From the NCBI GenBank assembly GCA_021648845.1, contig JAKJHY010000001.1, forward strand, positions 124,001-188,000: a DNA stretch of 64,000 nucleotides, in the 5' to 3' direction. The notes under the pieces are model-generated. The model had not been told where the DNA came from. It saw only the letters and a list, made by a program, of their open reading frames with translations, and made no database searches. Positions 57,814 to 64,000 of the stretch are shown here, in pieces (position 1 is the first letter of the stretch; the number at the start of each line of letters is the position of its first letter). The position numbers and the translations under genes are program-made. The DNA is from Mycobacterium sp. MBM. GTDB lineage: Bacteria > Actinomycetota > Actinomycetes > Mycobacteriales > Mycobacteriaceae.

Positions 57814-58005
57814 CAACAGTGGGTCCCCCTCACAGGTGTGTCACCAGACGTGTGCCCGGGTGTTCGCGCCGGCCGAGCCGCATCGGGTGCGCGGGATACT
57901 CGAGCCGGTCGCAATGGCGATTGCCTGCAAGCGTCGGTACCCGTATGCGGCGGGCGGTCAAACCTTGCACCGAATTGCCCGGCCATCGGCGGGTACCCTC
58001 GAGCC

Positions 58006-58203
58006 ATGACCAGACCCGTTCCCGACGACGTGCCCGAGGCCGACGCCATGGAGCAGTCCCGCGACGACGCGCAGCCGGTAGCCGATCCCGAGGCCCCCGA
58101 CCTCGCTGCCGACGCGCCGCCGTTGGAGGTCACCGACGCCGACTGGCAGGAGCAGGCCGTCGCGGTCGACGGCGATGCCGACGAGTTCGACAGGCGCGAC
58201 TGA
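58006..58203 (+). CDS. Small acidic conserved hypothetical protein
   Basis: A 65-residue, strongly acidic protein (TRPVPDDVPEADAMEQSRDD...) with about a third Asp/Glu and no hydrophobic segment. The VPEADAMEQ core recurs in mycobacterial hypothetical proteins as I remember, so it is likely real. TACCCT six bases before the ATG suggests a leaderless transcript. Divergent from rsbW and 40 bp upstream of the DoxX-like gene. Function unknown. Confidence 0.65.
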   Translation: MTRPVPDDVPEADAMEQSRDDAQPVADPEAPDLAADAPPLEVTDADWQEQAVAVDGDADEFDRRD

Positions 58204-58208
58204 CCGGG

Positions 58209-58234
58209 GTTTGCATCCCACGCGCTGTGGGCAC
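58209..58234 (+). promoter_or_regulatory. Candidate SigF promoter of the DoxX-like gene
   Basis: GTTT (58209-58212), 16-bp spacer, GGGCAC (58229-58234): one mismatch to GGGTA. The start codon at 58244 follows nine bases later, so the transcript would be nearly leaderless. Confidence 0.5.
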
Positions 58235-58243
58235 TCTCGCGCC

Positions 58244-59077
58244 ATGTTGGTTCGTCGAATCGCCCGCCCATTGTTGTCAGCCGCCTTCATCGGACAGGGC
58301 ATCGAAGCCCTGCGCGATGTGAAACCCGCCGCCGAGGTCGTCCAACCGACCCTCGACGCCGCCCAGGCGCTCCCGAGTTCGGTCACCGAACAGATCCCCG
58401 ACAATGCCGTCACCGTCGCGCGGATCAACGCCGCGGTGCAGATTGGCGGCGGGCTGCTGCTGGCCACCGGGCGTATCCCGCGTATCGCCTCGGCAGTGCT
58501 GGCGGCCACGGTCGTGCCGGGCAATCTCGGCAGGCACATGTTCTGGGATGAGAGCGACCCCGCGCTCAAGGCCGAGAAACGCCGCGGTTTCCTCACCGAT
58601 CTGAGCCTGATCGGCGGTCTGGTGCTGGCCTCGGCCGACACGGCGGGCAAGCCGTCGCTGGGCTGGCGTGGACGCCGGGCCGGCCACCGTGTGGCCGAAC
58701 GCGTTTCGGCCGTTCTCCCGTCATCCCACGATGCCCTCATCGATGCCGAGTTGGCCGATAAGCTCAGCCATGGCGTGCTGACCGGTGTCGACCGCAGCCG
58801 TGAGCTCGCCGAGACCGCCTTCGACCGGGCCGCGCCGCTGGCCGCCACCGCCTACGAGCGCAGCGCCAAGGCACTGCGCAAGGCCGAGGACAAGGCGGCA
58901 CCGCTGGCGGCCCAGGCATACGAGCGCAGCGCGCACGCCTTGCAGATGGGCGCGGACAGGGCCGCCCCGCTGGCCGCCGAGGCGCGCCGCCGCGGGGCCG
59001 AACTCGCCGAGAACGCCCTCGAACAGGGCGGCGACCAGCTGACCTCGCGCTGGCGCCGAGTCCGCAAGCAGCTCTGA
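58244..59077 (+). CDS. DoxX-like membrane protein with amphipathic 22-residue repeats
   Basis: A 277-residue protein. The N-terminal ~130 residues form a DoxX-type module (LLSAAFIGQGIEALRDV, INAAVQIGGGLLLATGRIPRIASAVLAATVVPG, then LTDLSLIGGLVLAS) with about four membrane segments. The C-terminal half is an Ala-rich helical tail with three 22-residue repeats (residues 194-259) starting DRAAPLAA, DKAAPLAA, DRAAPLAA. DoxX proteins are linked to redox stress at the membrane. Probably SigF-dependent. Confidence 0.8.
   Translation: MLVRRIARPLLSAAFIGQGIEALRDVKPAAEVVQPTLDAAQALPSSVTEQIPDNAVTVARINAAVQIGGGLLLATGRIPRIASAVLAATVVPGNLGRHMFWDESDPALKAEKRRGFLTDLSLIGGLVLASADTAGKPSLGWRGRRAGHRVAERVSAVLPSSHDALIDAELADKLSHGVLTGVDRSRELAETAFDRAAPLAATAYERSAKALRKAEDKAAPLAAQAYERSAHALQMGADRAAPLAAEARRRGAELAENALEQGGDQLTSRWRRVRKQL
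58823..59020 (+). repeat. Three in-frame 66-bp repeats in the DoxX-like gene
   Basis: Units 58823-58888, 58889-58954 and 58955-59020 each encode 22 residues beginning D[RK]AAPLAA, the third being most diverged. An 11-residue partial unit (DRSRELAETAF) precedes them. This 11/22 period is that of apolipoprotein-like lipid-binding helices. Confidence 0.75.
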
Positions 59078-59100
59078 CCCAACTCAGCCATCGCGGTGGT

Positions 59101-59331
59101 TCAGGTCGGTTTGTCGGCCGGAACCACCGCGATGGTCTGTTCTCGGTCATGGCGGGCCAAGGGTCCGGTCCGCTCCAGCCATGCCGCCTGCACGCTGAGC
59201 GCCCACCCATGCTCCGGCGAGCAAAAACCCGGCTGCGTGCGTCGCAAGGCACGCGCCAGAGGGTGTGAATCCTGTTGCGGCCGATACACGGTGGCGTCGT
59301 CCAGAGCGCTCCTGGTGGGCGTCGTCCTCAC
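59101..59331 (-). CDS. Small hypothetical protein coupled to the F420-type oxidoreductase gene
   Basis: A 76-residue protein with DATVYRPQQDSHPLARALR, a region around FCSPEHGWALSVQAAWLER, and an end at VVPADKPT. No family is recognised. GTG 59331 overlaps the stop of the upstream oxidoreductase gene (GTGA), the kind of coupling seen across the window and the main reason to call it. Soluble, slightly basic. It would share the SigF-type promoter at 60321-60345. Confidence 0.55.
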   Translation of the reverse strand: MRTTPTRSALDDATVYRPQQDSHPLARALRRTQPGFCSPEHGWALSVQAAWLERTGPLARHDREQTIAVVPADKPT

Positions 59332-60311
59332 GCGAGTTCCGCGCGGAGCGCGCTCAGCAGCGGTGTGGCCGCCTCCGACAGGAACTGTTCCTGAGAGTCG
59401 CCGCCGATCTGGATCAGCGCGACATCGGTGAAACCGGCGTCGCGGTACGGTCGCACGGCATCGACGATGGCATCGAGATCGGGCCCGCAGGGTATCGCCG
59501 ATGCCACATCGTCGGGGCGGACGAATTTCGTCGCGGCGGCGAACCCTGCCGGGGTCGGCAGGTCGGCGTTGACCGGCCAGCCGCCGGCGAACCACCGGAA
59601 TTGTTCGTGTGCGCGAGCGACGGCCTCGTCGCGGTCGAGATCCCAGCAGATGGGCAGCTGGCCGATGACGCGGCCCTCGGTCAACCCCATACCCTGGCGC
59701 TGGTGGTGCCAGCCCTGGACGACATCGGTATCGGGGGCGGTGTCGATCAGGTGATCGGAGAGCACCGCCAGTTGCTCGACGGCCCTGTCACCGGCCATCG
59801 CCACCGCCAGCCCGACCGGATCGGCCGGCACATCCCATAACCGGGCGGAGTCCACCGTGAAGTAGTCACCGGTGAAGTCGACGAGATCGCCGCCGAGAAG
59901 TTCCCGGATCACCTTGATCGCCTCGGCGAGCATGTCCAGTCTGCGGCCGACGGTCGGCCAACCCTTGCCCACGACGTGCTCGTTGAGATTCTCGCCGCTG
60001 CCCAACCCCAGGGTGAATCGGCCGTCGGCGAGGATCTGCACGGTCGCGGCCTGTTGGGCGACCACCGCGGGGTGGTACCGCATCGTCGGGCACGTCACGT
60101 ACGAGTAGAGGCCCACCTCGGTGGTGGCGTGGGCCACCGCGCCCAGCACCGCCCACGCGTTGGGCGCGTGACCTTGGGTGCTCAGCCACGGCGAGTAGTG
60201 GTCACTGCAGACCTCGAAGTCGAACCCGGCCTGTTCGGCGGAAACCGCATGGCGAACAAGATCTTTCGGACCCGCCTGCTCGGTCATCAGGGTGTACCCG
60301 AATCTGGTCAT
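59328..60311 (-). CDS. LLM-class F420-dependent oxidoreductase
   Basis: A 327-residue luciferase-like (TIM-barrel) protein of the F420-dependent G6PD-type subgroup: FGYTLMTEQAGPKDLVRHAVSAEQAGFDFEVCSDHYSPW, VTCPTMRYHPAVVAQQAATV, GRFTLGLGSGENLNEHVVGKGWP, and a C-terminal ALIQIGGDSQEQF. It should use reduced or oxidised F420 on an unknown substrate. ATG 60311 gives MTRFGYTL; a SigF-like promoter ends ten bases upstream, so the mRNA is nearly leaderless. A 76-residue gene follows with overlap. Confidence 0.85.
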   Translation of the reverse strand: MTRFGYTLMTEQAGPKDLVRHAVSAEQAGFDFEVCSDHYSPWLSTQGHAPNAWAVLGAVAHATTEVGLYSYVTCPTMRYHPAVVAQQAATVQILADGRFTLGLGSGENLNEHVVGKGWPTVGRRLDMLAEAIKVIRELLGGDLVDFTGDYFTVDSARLWDVPADPVGLAVAMAGDRAVEQLAVLSDHLIDTAPDTDVVQGWHHQRQGMGLTEGRVIGQLPICWDLDRDEAVARAHEQFRWFAGGWPVNADLPTPAGFAAATKFVRPDDVASAIPCGPDLDAIVDAVRPYRDAGFTDVALIQIGGDSQEQFLSEAATPLLSALRAELA

Positions 60312-60320
60312 GGCCCCGGC

Positions 60321-60345
60321 ATACCCATACACCCGAACGGCAAAC
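60321..60345 (-). promoter_or_regulatory. SigF-type promoter of the LLM oxidoreductase operon
   Basis: Minus strand GTTT (60345-60342), 15-bp spacer, GGGTAT (60326-60321), a full consensus match. The ATG at 60311 follows nine bases after the -10. Confidence 0.7.
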
Positions 60346-60358
60346 TCAGCGCTTCGGC

Positions 60359-60886
60359 CTACGGCCCGTAGCCGTTGTCCTCATCATCGGGCGAGCCACC
60401 GGCTCTGCGCAGCACGAGCGGGAAGACCAGCCAGCATGCCGCAATGCCGAATGTGGTGACCGCACCCGCCAGGGCTGCAGCCCGCAGGTCGAGCACCGCG
60501 CCGAAGATCAGCACCATCACTCCGGACAGTGTGAGCGCCAAGAGCGCGATGCCGGCGTAGGCCAGCAGGTGCGCGGCGACGACGACGACGTCGAGGCGGT
60601 GACGCCGAAACAGTAACCGGTGGATCCCGATCGGGGCGATCAGCAACACCGTTGCGCCGATCGAGCAAGACACCGTGCACAGGTAGACGATTCGTAACGG
60701 AGATCGCAGATCCTCGAAGCCGTCGTGGAACGGAAGCGTCAAGAGCAGGCCGGTCAGCAGTTGAATTCCGGTCTGTACCACCCGCAGTTCCTGCAGAAGA
60801 CTGGACCAGTTGCGGTCCAGTCTCTGCGCGCTCGTCTCGTGACGAACGTCTTCGTTCCAGCGCCGATCGCGCTCCAGGGGATCCAC
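60359..60886 (-). CDS. DUF6328 family membrane protein
   Basis: A 175-residue protein with a charged N-terminus (about 35 residues) and four hydrophobic segments. LLQELRVVQTGIQLLTGLLLTLPF and RLDVVVVAAHLLAYAGIALLALTL fit the DUF6328 family of actinobacterial membrane proteins. Function unknown. Starts at GTG 60886, 30 bp after the stop of the DUF6131 gene, so it is the last gene of the unit driven by the SigF-type promoter at 61342-61367. Confidence 0.7.
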   Translation of the reverse strand: MDPLERDRRWNEDVRHETSAQRLDRNWSSLLQELRVVQTGIQLLTGLLLTLPFHDGFEDLRSPLRIVYLCTVSCSIGATVLLIAPIGIHRLLFRRHRLDVVVVAAHLLAYAGIALLALTLSGVMVLIFGAVLDLRAAALAGAVTTFGIAACWLVFPLVLRRAGGSPDDEDNGYGP

Positions 60887-60916
60887 TGTGCCTTCGGATC
60901 TTCGGCCCGAGGGCCG

Positions 60917-61072
60917 CTAGAACCAGGCGCGCCTTCCGGCGACGGGGCGACCGATCGCCCCGAGCGCCCAGAAGACGGCACCGACGACGAGCAGGATTAC
61001 CCCGATGACCCACAACAGGTAGACATCGAGCACCAAGCCCAGAATCAGCAGTATTGCGCCGACGACGATCAT
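60917..61072 (-). CDS. Small hydrophobic DUF6131-like protein
   Basis: A 51-residue protein: MIVVGAILLILGLVLDVYLL and WVIGVILLVVGAVFWALG are two membrane segments, then a basic tail (GRPVAGRRAWF). This matches the actinobacterial DUF6131 pattern. ATG 61072 overlaps the stop of the upstream gene (ATGA). Often found with stress genes; function unknown. Too short to be found easily by default gene callers. Confidence 0.7.
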   Translation of the reverse strand: MIVVGAILLILGLVLDVYLLWVIGVILLVVGAVFWALGAIGRPVAGRRAWF

Positions 61073-61302
61073 GACACCCTCGTTTCGATCGAACCCATCG
61101 AACTGGGTTCGGGCAGTTTGCAATCGGTCACCTTCGGGTTGACACCGGCGTAGTTGAGCGGTCCGGCAAGCACGGTCAACCCGATGGTGCCCGCGGTCGC
61201 GCAGTTGGCCGAACCACTGTCGAAGTAGTCGCGCTGCCACGCCGCGAACACTCCGATCAACAACCAGATCAACACCAGCGTGCCGATGAGTCCGCGTCCC
61301 AT
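61069..61302 (-). CDS. Small membrane protein
   Basis: A 77-residue protein with one N-terminal membrane segment (GLIGTLVLIWLLIGVFAAW) and an extracytoplasmic part with two cysteines (SANCATAG, TDCKLPEP) that could form a disulfide. Family not recognised, though the first half looks like several short mycobacterial proteins. Overlaps the DUF6131 gene by ATGA. GGGAGG lies before ATG 61302. First gene of a SigF-type unit. Confidence 0.65.
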   Translation of the reverse strand: MGRGLIGTLVLIWLLIGVFAAWQRDYFDSGSANCATAGTIGLTVLAGPLNYAGVNPKVTDCKLPEPSSMGSIETRVS

Positions 61303-61341
61303 GGATGCCTCCCAATTGGCTTGGATGAATGCTGACGGCGA

Positions 61342-61367
61342 GTACCCGTGTGACGGCTACGTCAAAC
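61342..61367 (-). promoter_or_regulatory. SigF-type promoter of the small membrane protein operon
   Basis: Minus strand GTTT (61367-61364), 16-bp spacer, GGGTAC (61347-61342). The start codon at 61302 is about 33 bases beyond the expected transcription start. Divergent from the csbD promoter only 37 bp away. Confidence 0.7.
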
Positions 61368-61403
61368 GGGTACCGCGCCGCCAATTCCACGGGCCGCGGT
61401 CGT

Positions 61404-61429
61404 GTTTGGCGGTCCAAGGCATCGGGAAG
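61404..61429 (+). promoter_or_regulatory. Candidate SigF promoter of csbD
   Basis: GTTT (61404-61407), 16-bp spacer, GGGAAG (61424-61429). The -10 is weaker than the other copies. CsbD-type genes are general-stress genes in other bacteria, which supports the call. Confidence 0.5.
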
Positions 61430-61480
61430 CCTGGTGTTGTGCGGGACTACCAATCCACTCCCGTAGCGGAAAGGTGCAAT

Positions 61481-61717
61481 ATGACTGACAAGAATACCGG
61501 TCCCGAAGCTGGTATCAGCGGCATCGTCGAGGATGTCAAGGGCAAGGCCAAAGAGGCCGTCGGCACTGTGACCGGCCGCGACGATATGGTGCGTGAGGGC
61601 GAGGCCCAGCAGGACAAGGCCGACGCCGAGCGCGATGTGGCCAAGAAAGAGGCCGAGGCCGAGAGCGCGCGCGCTGGCGCTCAGGCCGCCGAGGAACGCC
61701 AGAAATCCGAGCAGTAA
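61481..61717 (+). CDS. CsbD-family stress protein
   Basis: A 78-residue hydrophilic protein. GIVEDVKGKAKEAVGTVTGRDDMVREGEAQQDKADAERD contains the CsbD repeat pattern (short segments of GKxKExxG type), followed by a Glu/Ala/Lys-rich helix. CsbD proteins accumulate under general stress; molecular role unknown. GAAAGG six bases before the ATG. A strong terminator follows. Confidence 0.88.
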   Translation: MTDKNTGPEAGISGIVEDVKGKAKEAVGTVTGRDDMVREGEAQQDKADAERDVAKKEAEAESARAGAQAAEERQKSEQ

Positions 61718-61740
61718 CGGGTCTTCGCAACCCACGGACC

Positions 61741-61776
61741 GGCCCAGCCCAGCTCCCCCGCGGGGCTGGGCCTTTT
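61741..61776. terminator. Intrinsic terminator after csbD
   Basis: GGCCCAGCCC (61741-61750) pairs with GGGCTGGGCC (61763-61772) and is followed by TTTT on the plus strand. It lies between csbD and the convergent UsfY-like gene; it is a canonical terminator for csbD. Confidence 0.85.
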
Positions 61777-61784
61777 CGTGCCCT

Positions 61785-62093
61785 TCAGCTGGCCGGACGC
61801 TGCCTGGTGACCTCGGGGTGTTCTGCGTACCAACGGTCTTCGATCCGCCGCACCCGTAGGTGCTCGAACGCCATCCACAGTGCACCGATGAGGAACCCGG
61901 CGACCGATAGCGAGCCCAGCATCAGACCGACATCGTGATGACGGGTGGCGAATGCGGCCAGGCACCCGACGAAGAGCACGAGCGCCAGGCCGATGACGAT
62001 GAGCGCGGGCATGATCACGTTGTCTTTCATCGACTCGCCGGCGTGCGTGCGCGTCGTGCGGGTGTGATCGACAGGGTCTTTGGGGCCTTTCAT
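61785..62093 (-). CDS. UsfY-like membrane protein
   Basis: A 102-residue protein starting with the motif DPVDHTRTTRTHAGES, followed by two membrane segments (about residues 29-50 and 56-76) and a charged tail (RRIEDRWYAEHPEVTRQ). The N-terminal motif is what I recall for UsfY (Rv3288c), encoded beside the rsbW-sigF operon in M. tuberculosis; here it is 4 kb away. GGAAG lies six bases before ATG 62093. Function unknown. No SigF promoter is evident upstream. Confidence 0.68.
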   Translation of the reverse strand: MKGPKDPVDHTRTTRTHAGESMKDNVIMPALIVIGLALVLFVGCLAAFATRHHDVGLMLGSLSVAGFLIGALWMAFEHLRVRRIEDRWYAEHPEVTRQRPAS

Positions 62094-62192
62094 GACTGAC
62101 TTCCTTTTCCCCGACCAACTTCTCCCAGTTGCACCCGGGAACGGGCTACCCCCAGGGTAGGACGGTGCGCGGCCCCATGCGGGCGAACGACA

Positions 62193-62546
62193 TCATCCGC
62201 CGAACCCGGCCAGCGCGGGTAGACTCATCGTCAGCACCGTGATCATCACCAGCATCAGGAACCAGCCCGCGCCCTGCCACGCCCACCAGGTTTGGCGGCT
62301 CTTCCAGGCCCGGTAGGTGCGCACGAAGGCGTAAACGGCTGCGCAGAACAAGATCACCGGCGCCGCCAACGCCAATACGAGACGTTGCGGGCGCCCACAC
62401 GACACCGAGTCGACCACGGCACCGTCGCAACCGCGTGTCAGCGCCGCGGCAAGGATGACGACCAGCACGCCCAGCACGGCGGCCGCGAGTCCGAAACGTG
62501 CCGCCGAGGCGACCTCGGGTCCGTCATGTCGGAAGCCGGAGCCCAT
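62193..62546 (-). CDS. Conserved membrane protein, three segments
   Basis: A 117-residue protein with membrane segments at about residues 17-37, 55-75 and 90-112, a periplasmic loop with two cysteines (TRGCDGAVVDSVSCGRPQR), and AFVRTYRAWKSRQTWWAWQGAGW. Family not recognised, but the pattern recurs in mycobacteria as far as I remember. A SigF-like promoter lies upstream at 62584-62609. Confidence 0.65.
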   Translation of the reverse strand: MGSGFRHDGPEVASAARFGLAAAVLGVLVVILAAALTRGCDGAVVDSVSCGRPQRLVLALAAPVILFCAAVYAFVRTYRAWKSRQTWWAWQGAGWFLMLVMITVLTMSLPALAGFGG

Positions 62547-62583
62547 GTCAGGGCCCCGCCGCGCGAAGGGCCATGCGAGGTGG

Positions 62584-62609
62584 ATGCCCGACGCGACGCG
62601 GCCACAAAC
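62584..62609 (-). promoter_or_regulatory. Candidate SigF promoter of the three-segment membrane protein
   Basis: Minus strand GTTT (62609-62606), 16-bp spacer, GGGCAT (62589-62584), one mismatch to the consensus. It sits in the gap right after the PAS-ANTAR gene. Confidence 0.5.
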
Positions 62610-62610
62610 G

Positions 62611-63300
62611 TCAGGACGTCACGCGGAGGTGCGCGGTCAGCAGCAACCGGTCATACACACCGCGGTGCGGCAGCAACTCCTGGTAGTCGAGTTCGAGGAA
62701 ATCCTTGGCGATCTGCTCGGCCAGTGCCCGCAGTTTGGTGTTGGTTTCCTGGGACCGCCACTTCAGCAGCTCGAAGGCGGCGTCGGCGCTGATGCGATAG
62801 ACCAGCATCAGCATCCCCTTGGCCTGTTCGATACCGCCGCGGGCCGCGGCGATCTCGGCGACCGCCTCACTGACCCGTTCCTGCTGTTCGCGGGTGCCGG
62901 TCTGCGCCGCGGGGGTGACATCGATGTAGAAGCCGTGGCTTCCCACCACCGTCGTGCCATCGTCGCCGAACAGCTGATCGGCGACCACCACCACGTGGTG
63001 GGTCTGACCGTGGGTGTCGACGATGCGGTGCCGTGTGCTGAACGCCGCGCCGGTACGCCGACTGGCCGCCAGCGTCGCCGACACGTGTCCGTAATCCTCC
63101 GGATGCTTGTGAGAGAGCACCAGTTCCGTGGTGGGATGCACCGTGCCCGGCTCGTAGCCGTGCATGCGCTGCACCTGTTCGGACCATTCCCATCGCTCAC
63201 CGGCAATGTAGAAGCGGAACCAGCCGACATGCGGGTGTTCGGCGCCGGCAGGGTCGGCCCCGTCCGATGGCTGCTCGCCGACGTCTTGTCCATCGCTCAT
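62611..63300 (-). CDS. PAS-ANTAR RNA-binding regulator
   Basis: A 229-residue protein. A PAS fold (residues about 25-140: VGWFRFYIAGERWEWSEQVQRMHGYEPG, HKHPEDYGHVSATL, DTHGQTHHVVVVADQ) is followed by an ANTAR domain (IEQAKGMLMLVYRISADAAFELLKWRSQETNTKLRALAEQI). ANTAR proteins bind paired RNA hairpins and prevent transcription termination. No twin-hairpin target is obvious next to it. It follows the ArsR gene by 11 bp on the same strand. Confidence 0.88.
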   Translation of the reverse strand: MSDGQDVGEQPSDGADPAGAEHPHVGWFRFYIAGERWEWSEQVQRMHGYEPGTVHPTTELVLSHKHPEDYGHVSATLAASRRTGAAFSTRHRIVDTHGQTHHVVVVADQLFGDDGTTVVGSHGFYIDVTPAAQTGTREQQERVSEAVAEIAAARGGIEQAKGMLMLVYRISADAAFELLKWRSQETNTKLRALAEQIAKDFLELDYQELLPHRGVYDRLLLTAHLRVTS

Positions 63301-63311
63301 GTCGAGATGGA

Positions 63312-63659
63312 TTATGCCGAATCATCCATTCCTTCGGCGATGCGCTTGATAGCCAAAAGACGACGATCCCATTGCTGACCGATCACCGCCAGTTGGTTCC
63401 CCAGCGCGCCGAGCCGGGCGCCCAGCGCGCGGTAGCGGATCTCGCGACCGGCGCGAACGGACTCCACGAGCCCGGCGTCGGCGAGCACCGACAGATGCTT
63501 GGCGATCGCCTGCCTGGTCACCGGGAGGCGGGTGGCCAACGCGCTCGCCGACATCTCCGCCGCACCGAGTTCGGTGAGGATGCGCCAACGGGTCTCGTCG
63601 GCGAGCACGGCCAACACCGCGGGCAGCGCCGCCGGATCGGTGGTGGGGGCGCTCGTCAC
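63312..63659 (-). CDS. ArsR-family transcriptional regulator
   Basis: A 115-residue winged-helix repressor starting at GTG 63659: AVLADETRWRILTELGAAEMSASALATRLPVTRQAIAKHLSVLADAGLVESVRAGREIRYRAL is the classical ArsR helix-turn-helix. No metal-binding cysteine cluster is visible. It belongs to the type paired with an AHSA1/SRPBCC protein; the GTG overlaps nothing upstream except the stop of that gene (GTGA). Confidence 0.88.
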   Translation of the reverse strand: MTSAPTTDPAALPAVLAVLADETRWRILTELGAAEMSASALATRLPVTRQAIAKHLSVLADAGLVESVRAGREIRYRALGARLGALGNQLAVIGQQWDRRLLAIKRIAEGMDDSA

Positions 63660-64000
63660 GACCCCGCCGTCAGGAAGTCCACCAGGTCGGCGAGTTCGGC
63701 GGTCCACCCACCCTGGTTCTCGGTATGCGCGGCGTGGGGATTTGCCAATTGTTCGAACCCGCTCTCCACAAGCACGAGTCGGGTTCCGCCGTCGATCTCG
63801 CTGAGTTCGATGCGGACCGTCGTCGAGTTCCCGGGCACGGGGTCGGTGTCCTGCTCCCGGGCCCAGCGGTAGACGAGCAGGCGGGGCTTGTCCGCCTGCT
63901 CGACGACTACCCGGAACTTGCCGTGCTCGGACCAGCCGAAGAATCCGGCGCCACCGGCCACGGCCTCCAGTTCGGCGCTGTCGCCGAGCCACTGCCTGAT
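63656..64000 (-). CDS. AHSA1/SRPBCC-domain protein (partial, N-terminus outside window)
   Basis: The visible C-terminal 114 residues include FFGWSEHGKFRVVVEQADKPRLLVYRWARE, STTVRIELSEIDGGTRLVLVESGFEQL and a final NQGGWTAELADLVDFL, the usual AHSA1 (Hsp90 activator homologue-1-like, START-fold) pattern. These small ligand-binding proteins are typically co-expressed with an ArsR regulator, as here, with a GTGA overlap. The start lies beyond the right edge. Confidence 0.85.
   Translation of the reverse strand: MRQWLGDSAELEAVAGGAGFFGWSEHGKFRVVVEQADKPRLLVYRWAREQDTDPVPGNSTTVRIELSEIDGGTRLVLVESGFEQLANPHAAHTENQGGWTAELADLVDFLTAGS

Noticed and set aside
62140..62160. GGGTAG near 62155 as SigF promoter of the UsfY-like gene
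   Set aside because: No GTTT-like -35 lies 15-17 bp upstream; the stretch is better seen as a short inverted repeat CTACCC-N3-GGGTAG.

Overview
This window is GC-rich actinobacterial DNA from a mycobacterium, most likely a fast-growing Mycolicibacterium-type species. I infer this from gene content and order. The backbone follows the order I remember for M. tuberculosis H37Rv Rv3265c to Rv3288c: wbbL, rmlD, lcp1, a TIGR03089 gene, fadE25, purE, purK, a GtrA gene, a PH-domain gene, birA, accD5, accE5, maf, sseA, a sufE-like gene, accA3, sigF, rsbW and usfY. GTG and TTG starts, 1-4 nt stop/start overlaps and leaderless-looking promoters (TANNNT about 7 nt before the start codon) are common throughout. 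I saw no rRNA, tRNA, CRISPR array or insertion sequence.

Layout. (1) 0-4.7 kb: arabinogalactan linker synthesis and ligation (wbbL, rmlD, lcp1), with a secreted glycoside hydrolase in the rmlD operon. (2) 4.8-10.7 kb: a methyltransferase, then fadE25, purEK, GtrA, PH-domain gene and birA. (3) 10.7-28.7 kb: an accessory exopolysaccharide locus inserted between birA and accD5, which are neighbours in M. tuberculosis. It has an initiating sugar-phosphate transferase, two Wzz-like proteins (one fused to a kinase-like domain with a changed Walker A), a ligase/polymerase-like protein, a flippase, three glycosyltransferases, a hexapeptide acetyltransferase and an OafA-type acyltransferase. Four paralogous exported LIP-family lipases/esterases are interleaved with these. 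(4) 28.8-34.2 kb: steroid ring-degradation genes (kstD-kshA), a methyltransferase and a FadD17-like acyl-CoA synthetase. (5) 34.3-36.9 kb: accD5-accE5-maf. (6) 36.9-49.1 kb: a second accessory island between maf and sseA. It is a catabolic cluster with amidase, DUF3830 protein, D-2-hydroxyacid dehydrogenase, two Asp/Glu-racemase-superfamily enzymes, an FAD/Fe-S dehydrogenase, aldehyde dehydrogenase, class III aminotransferase, MHS-type transporter and a GntR/FCD regulator. Each of its control regions carries a copy of one palindrome, TTGT-N2-ACAA. (7) 49.4-55.0 kb: isochorismatase-fold hydrolase, sseA, sufE-like gene, a degenerate alkaline-phosphatase-superfamily protein and accA3. (8) 55.1-64.0 kb: a stress region around rsbW-sigF with a STAS protein, DoxX-like protein, CsbD, UsfY-like protein, several small membrane proteins, an F420-type oxidoreductase, a PAS-ANTAR regulator and an ArsR/AHSA1 pair. 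At least six intergenic sites there resemble SigF promoters (GTTT-N15/16-GGGTA).

The two signals I rate highest are the self-contained GntR regulon with repeated operators in region 6, whose pathway I cannot assign, and the four-lipase polysaccharide locus in region 3. Other notable points are the SigF-promoter cluster, a pair of long perfect palindromes (5581-5637 and 55019-55067) that look like a dispersed repeat, and a motif shared by accD5 and accA3 at the same distance from their start codons. Family assignments and H37Rv comparisons are from memory and reading; no database search was run.
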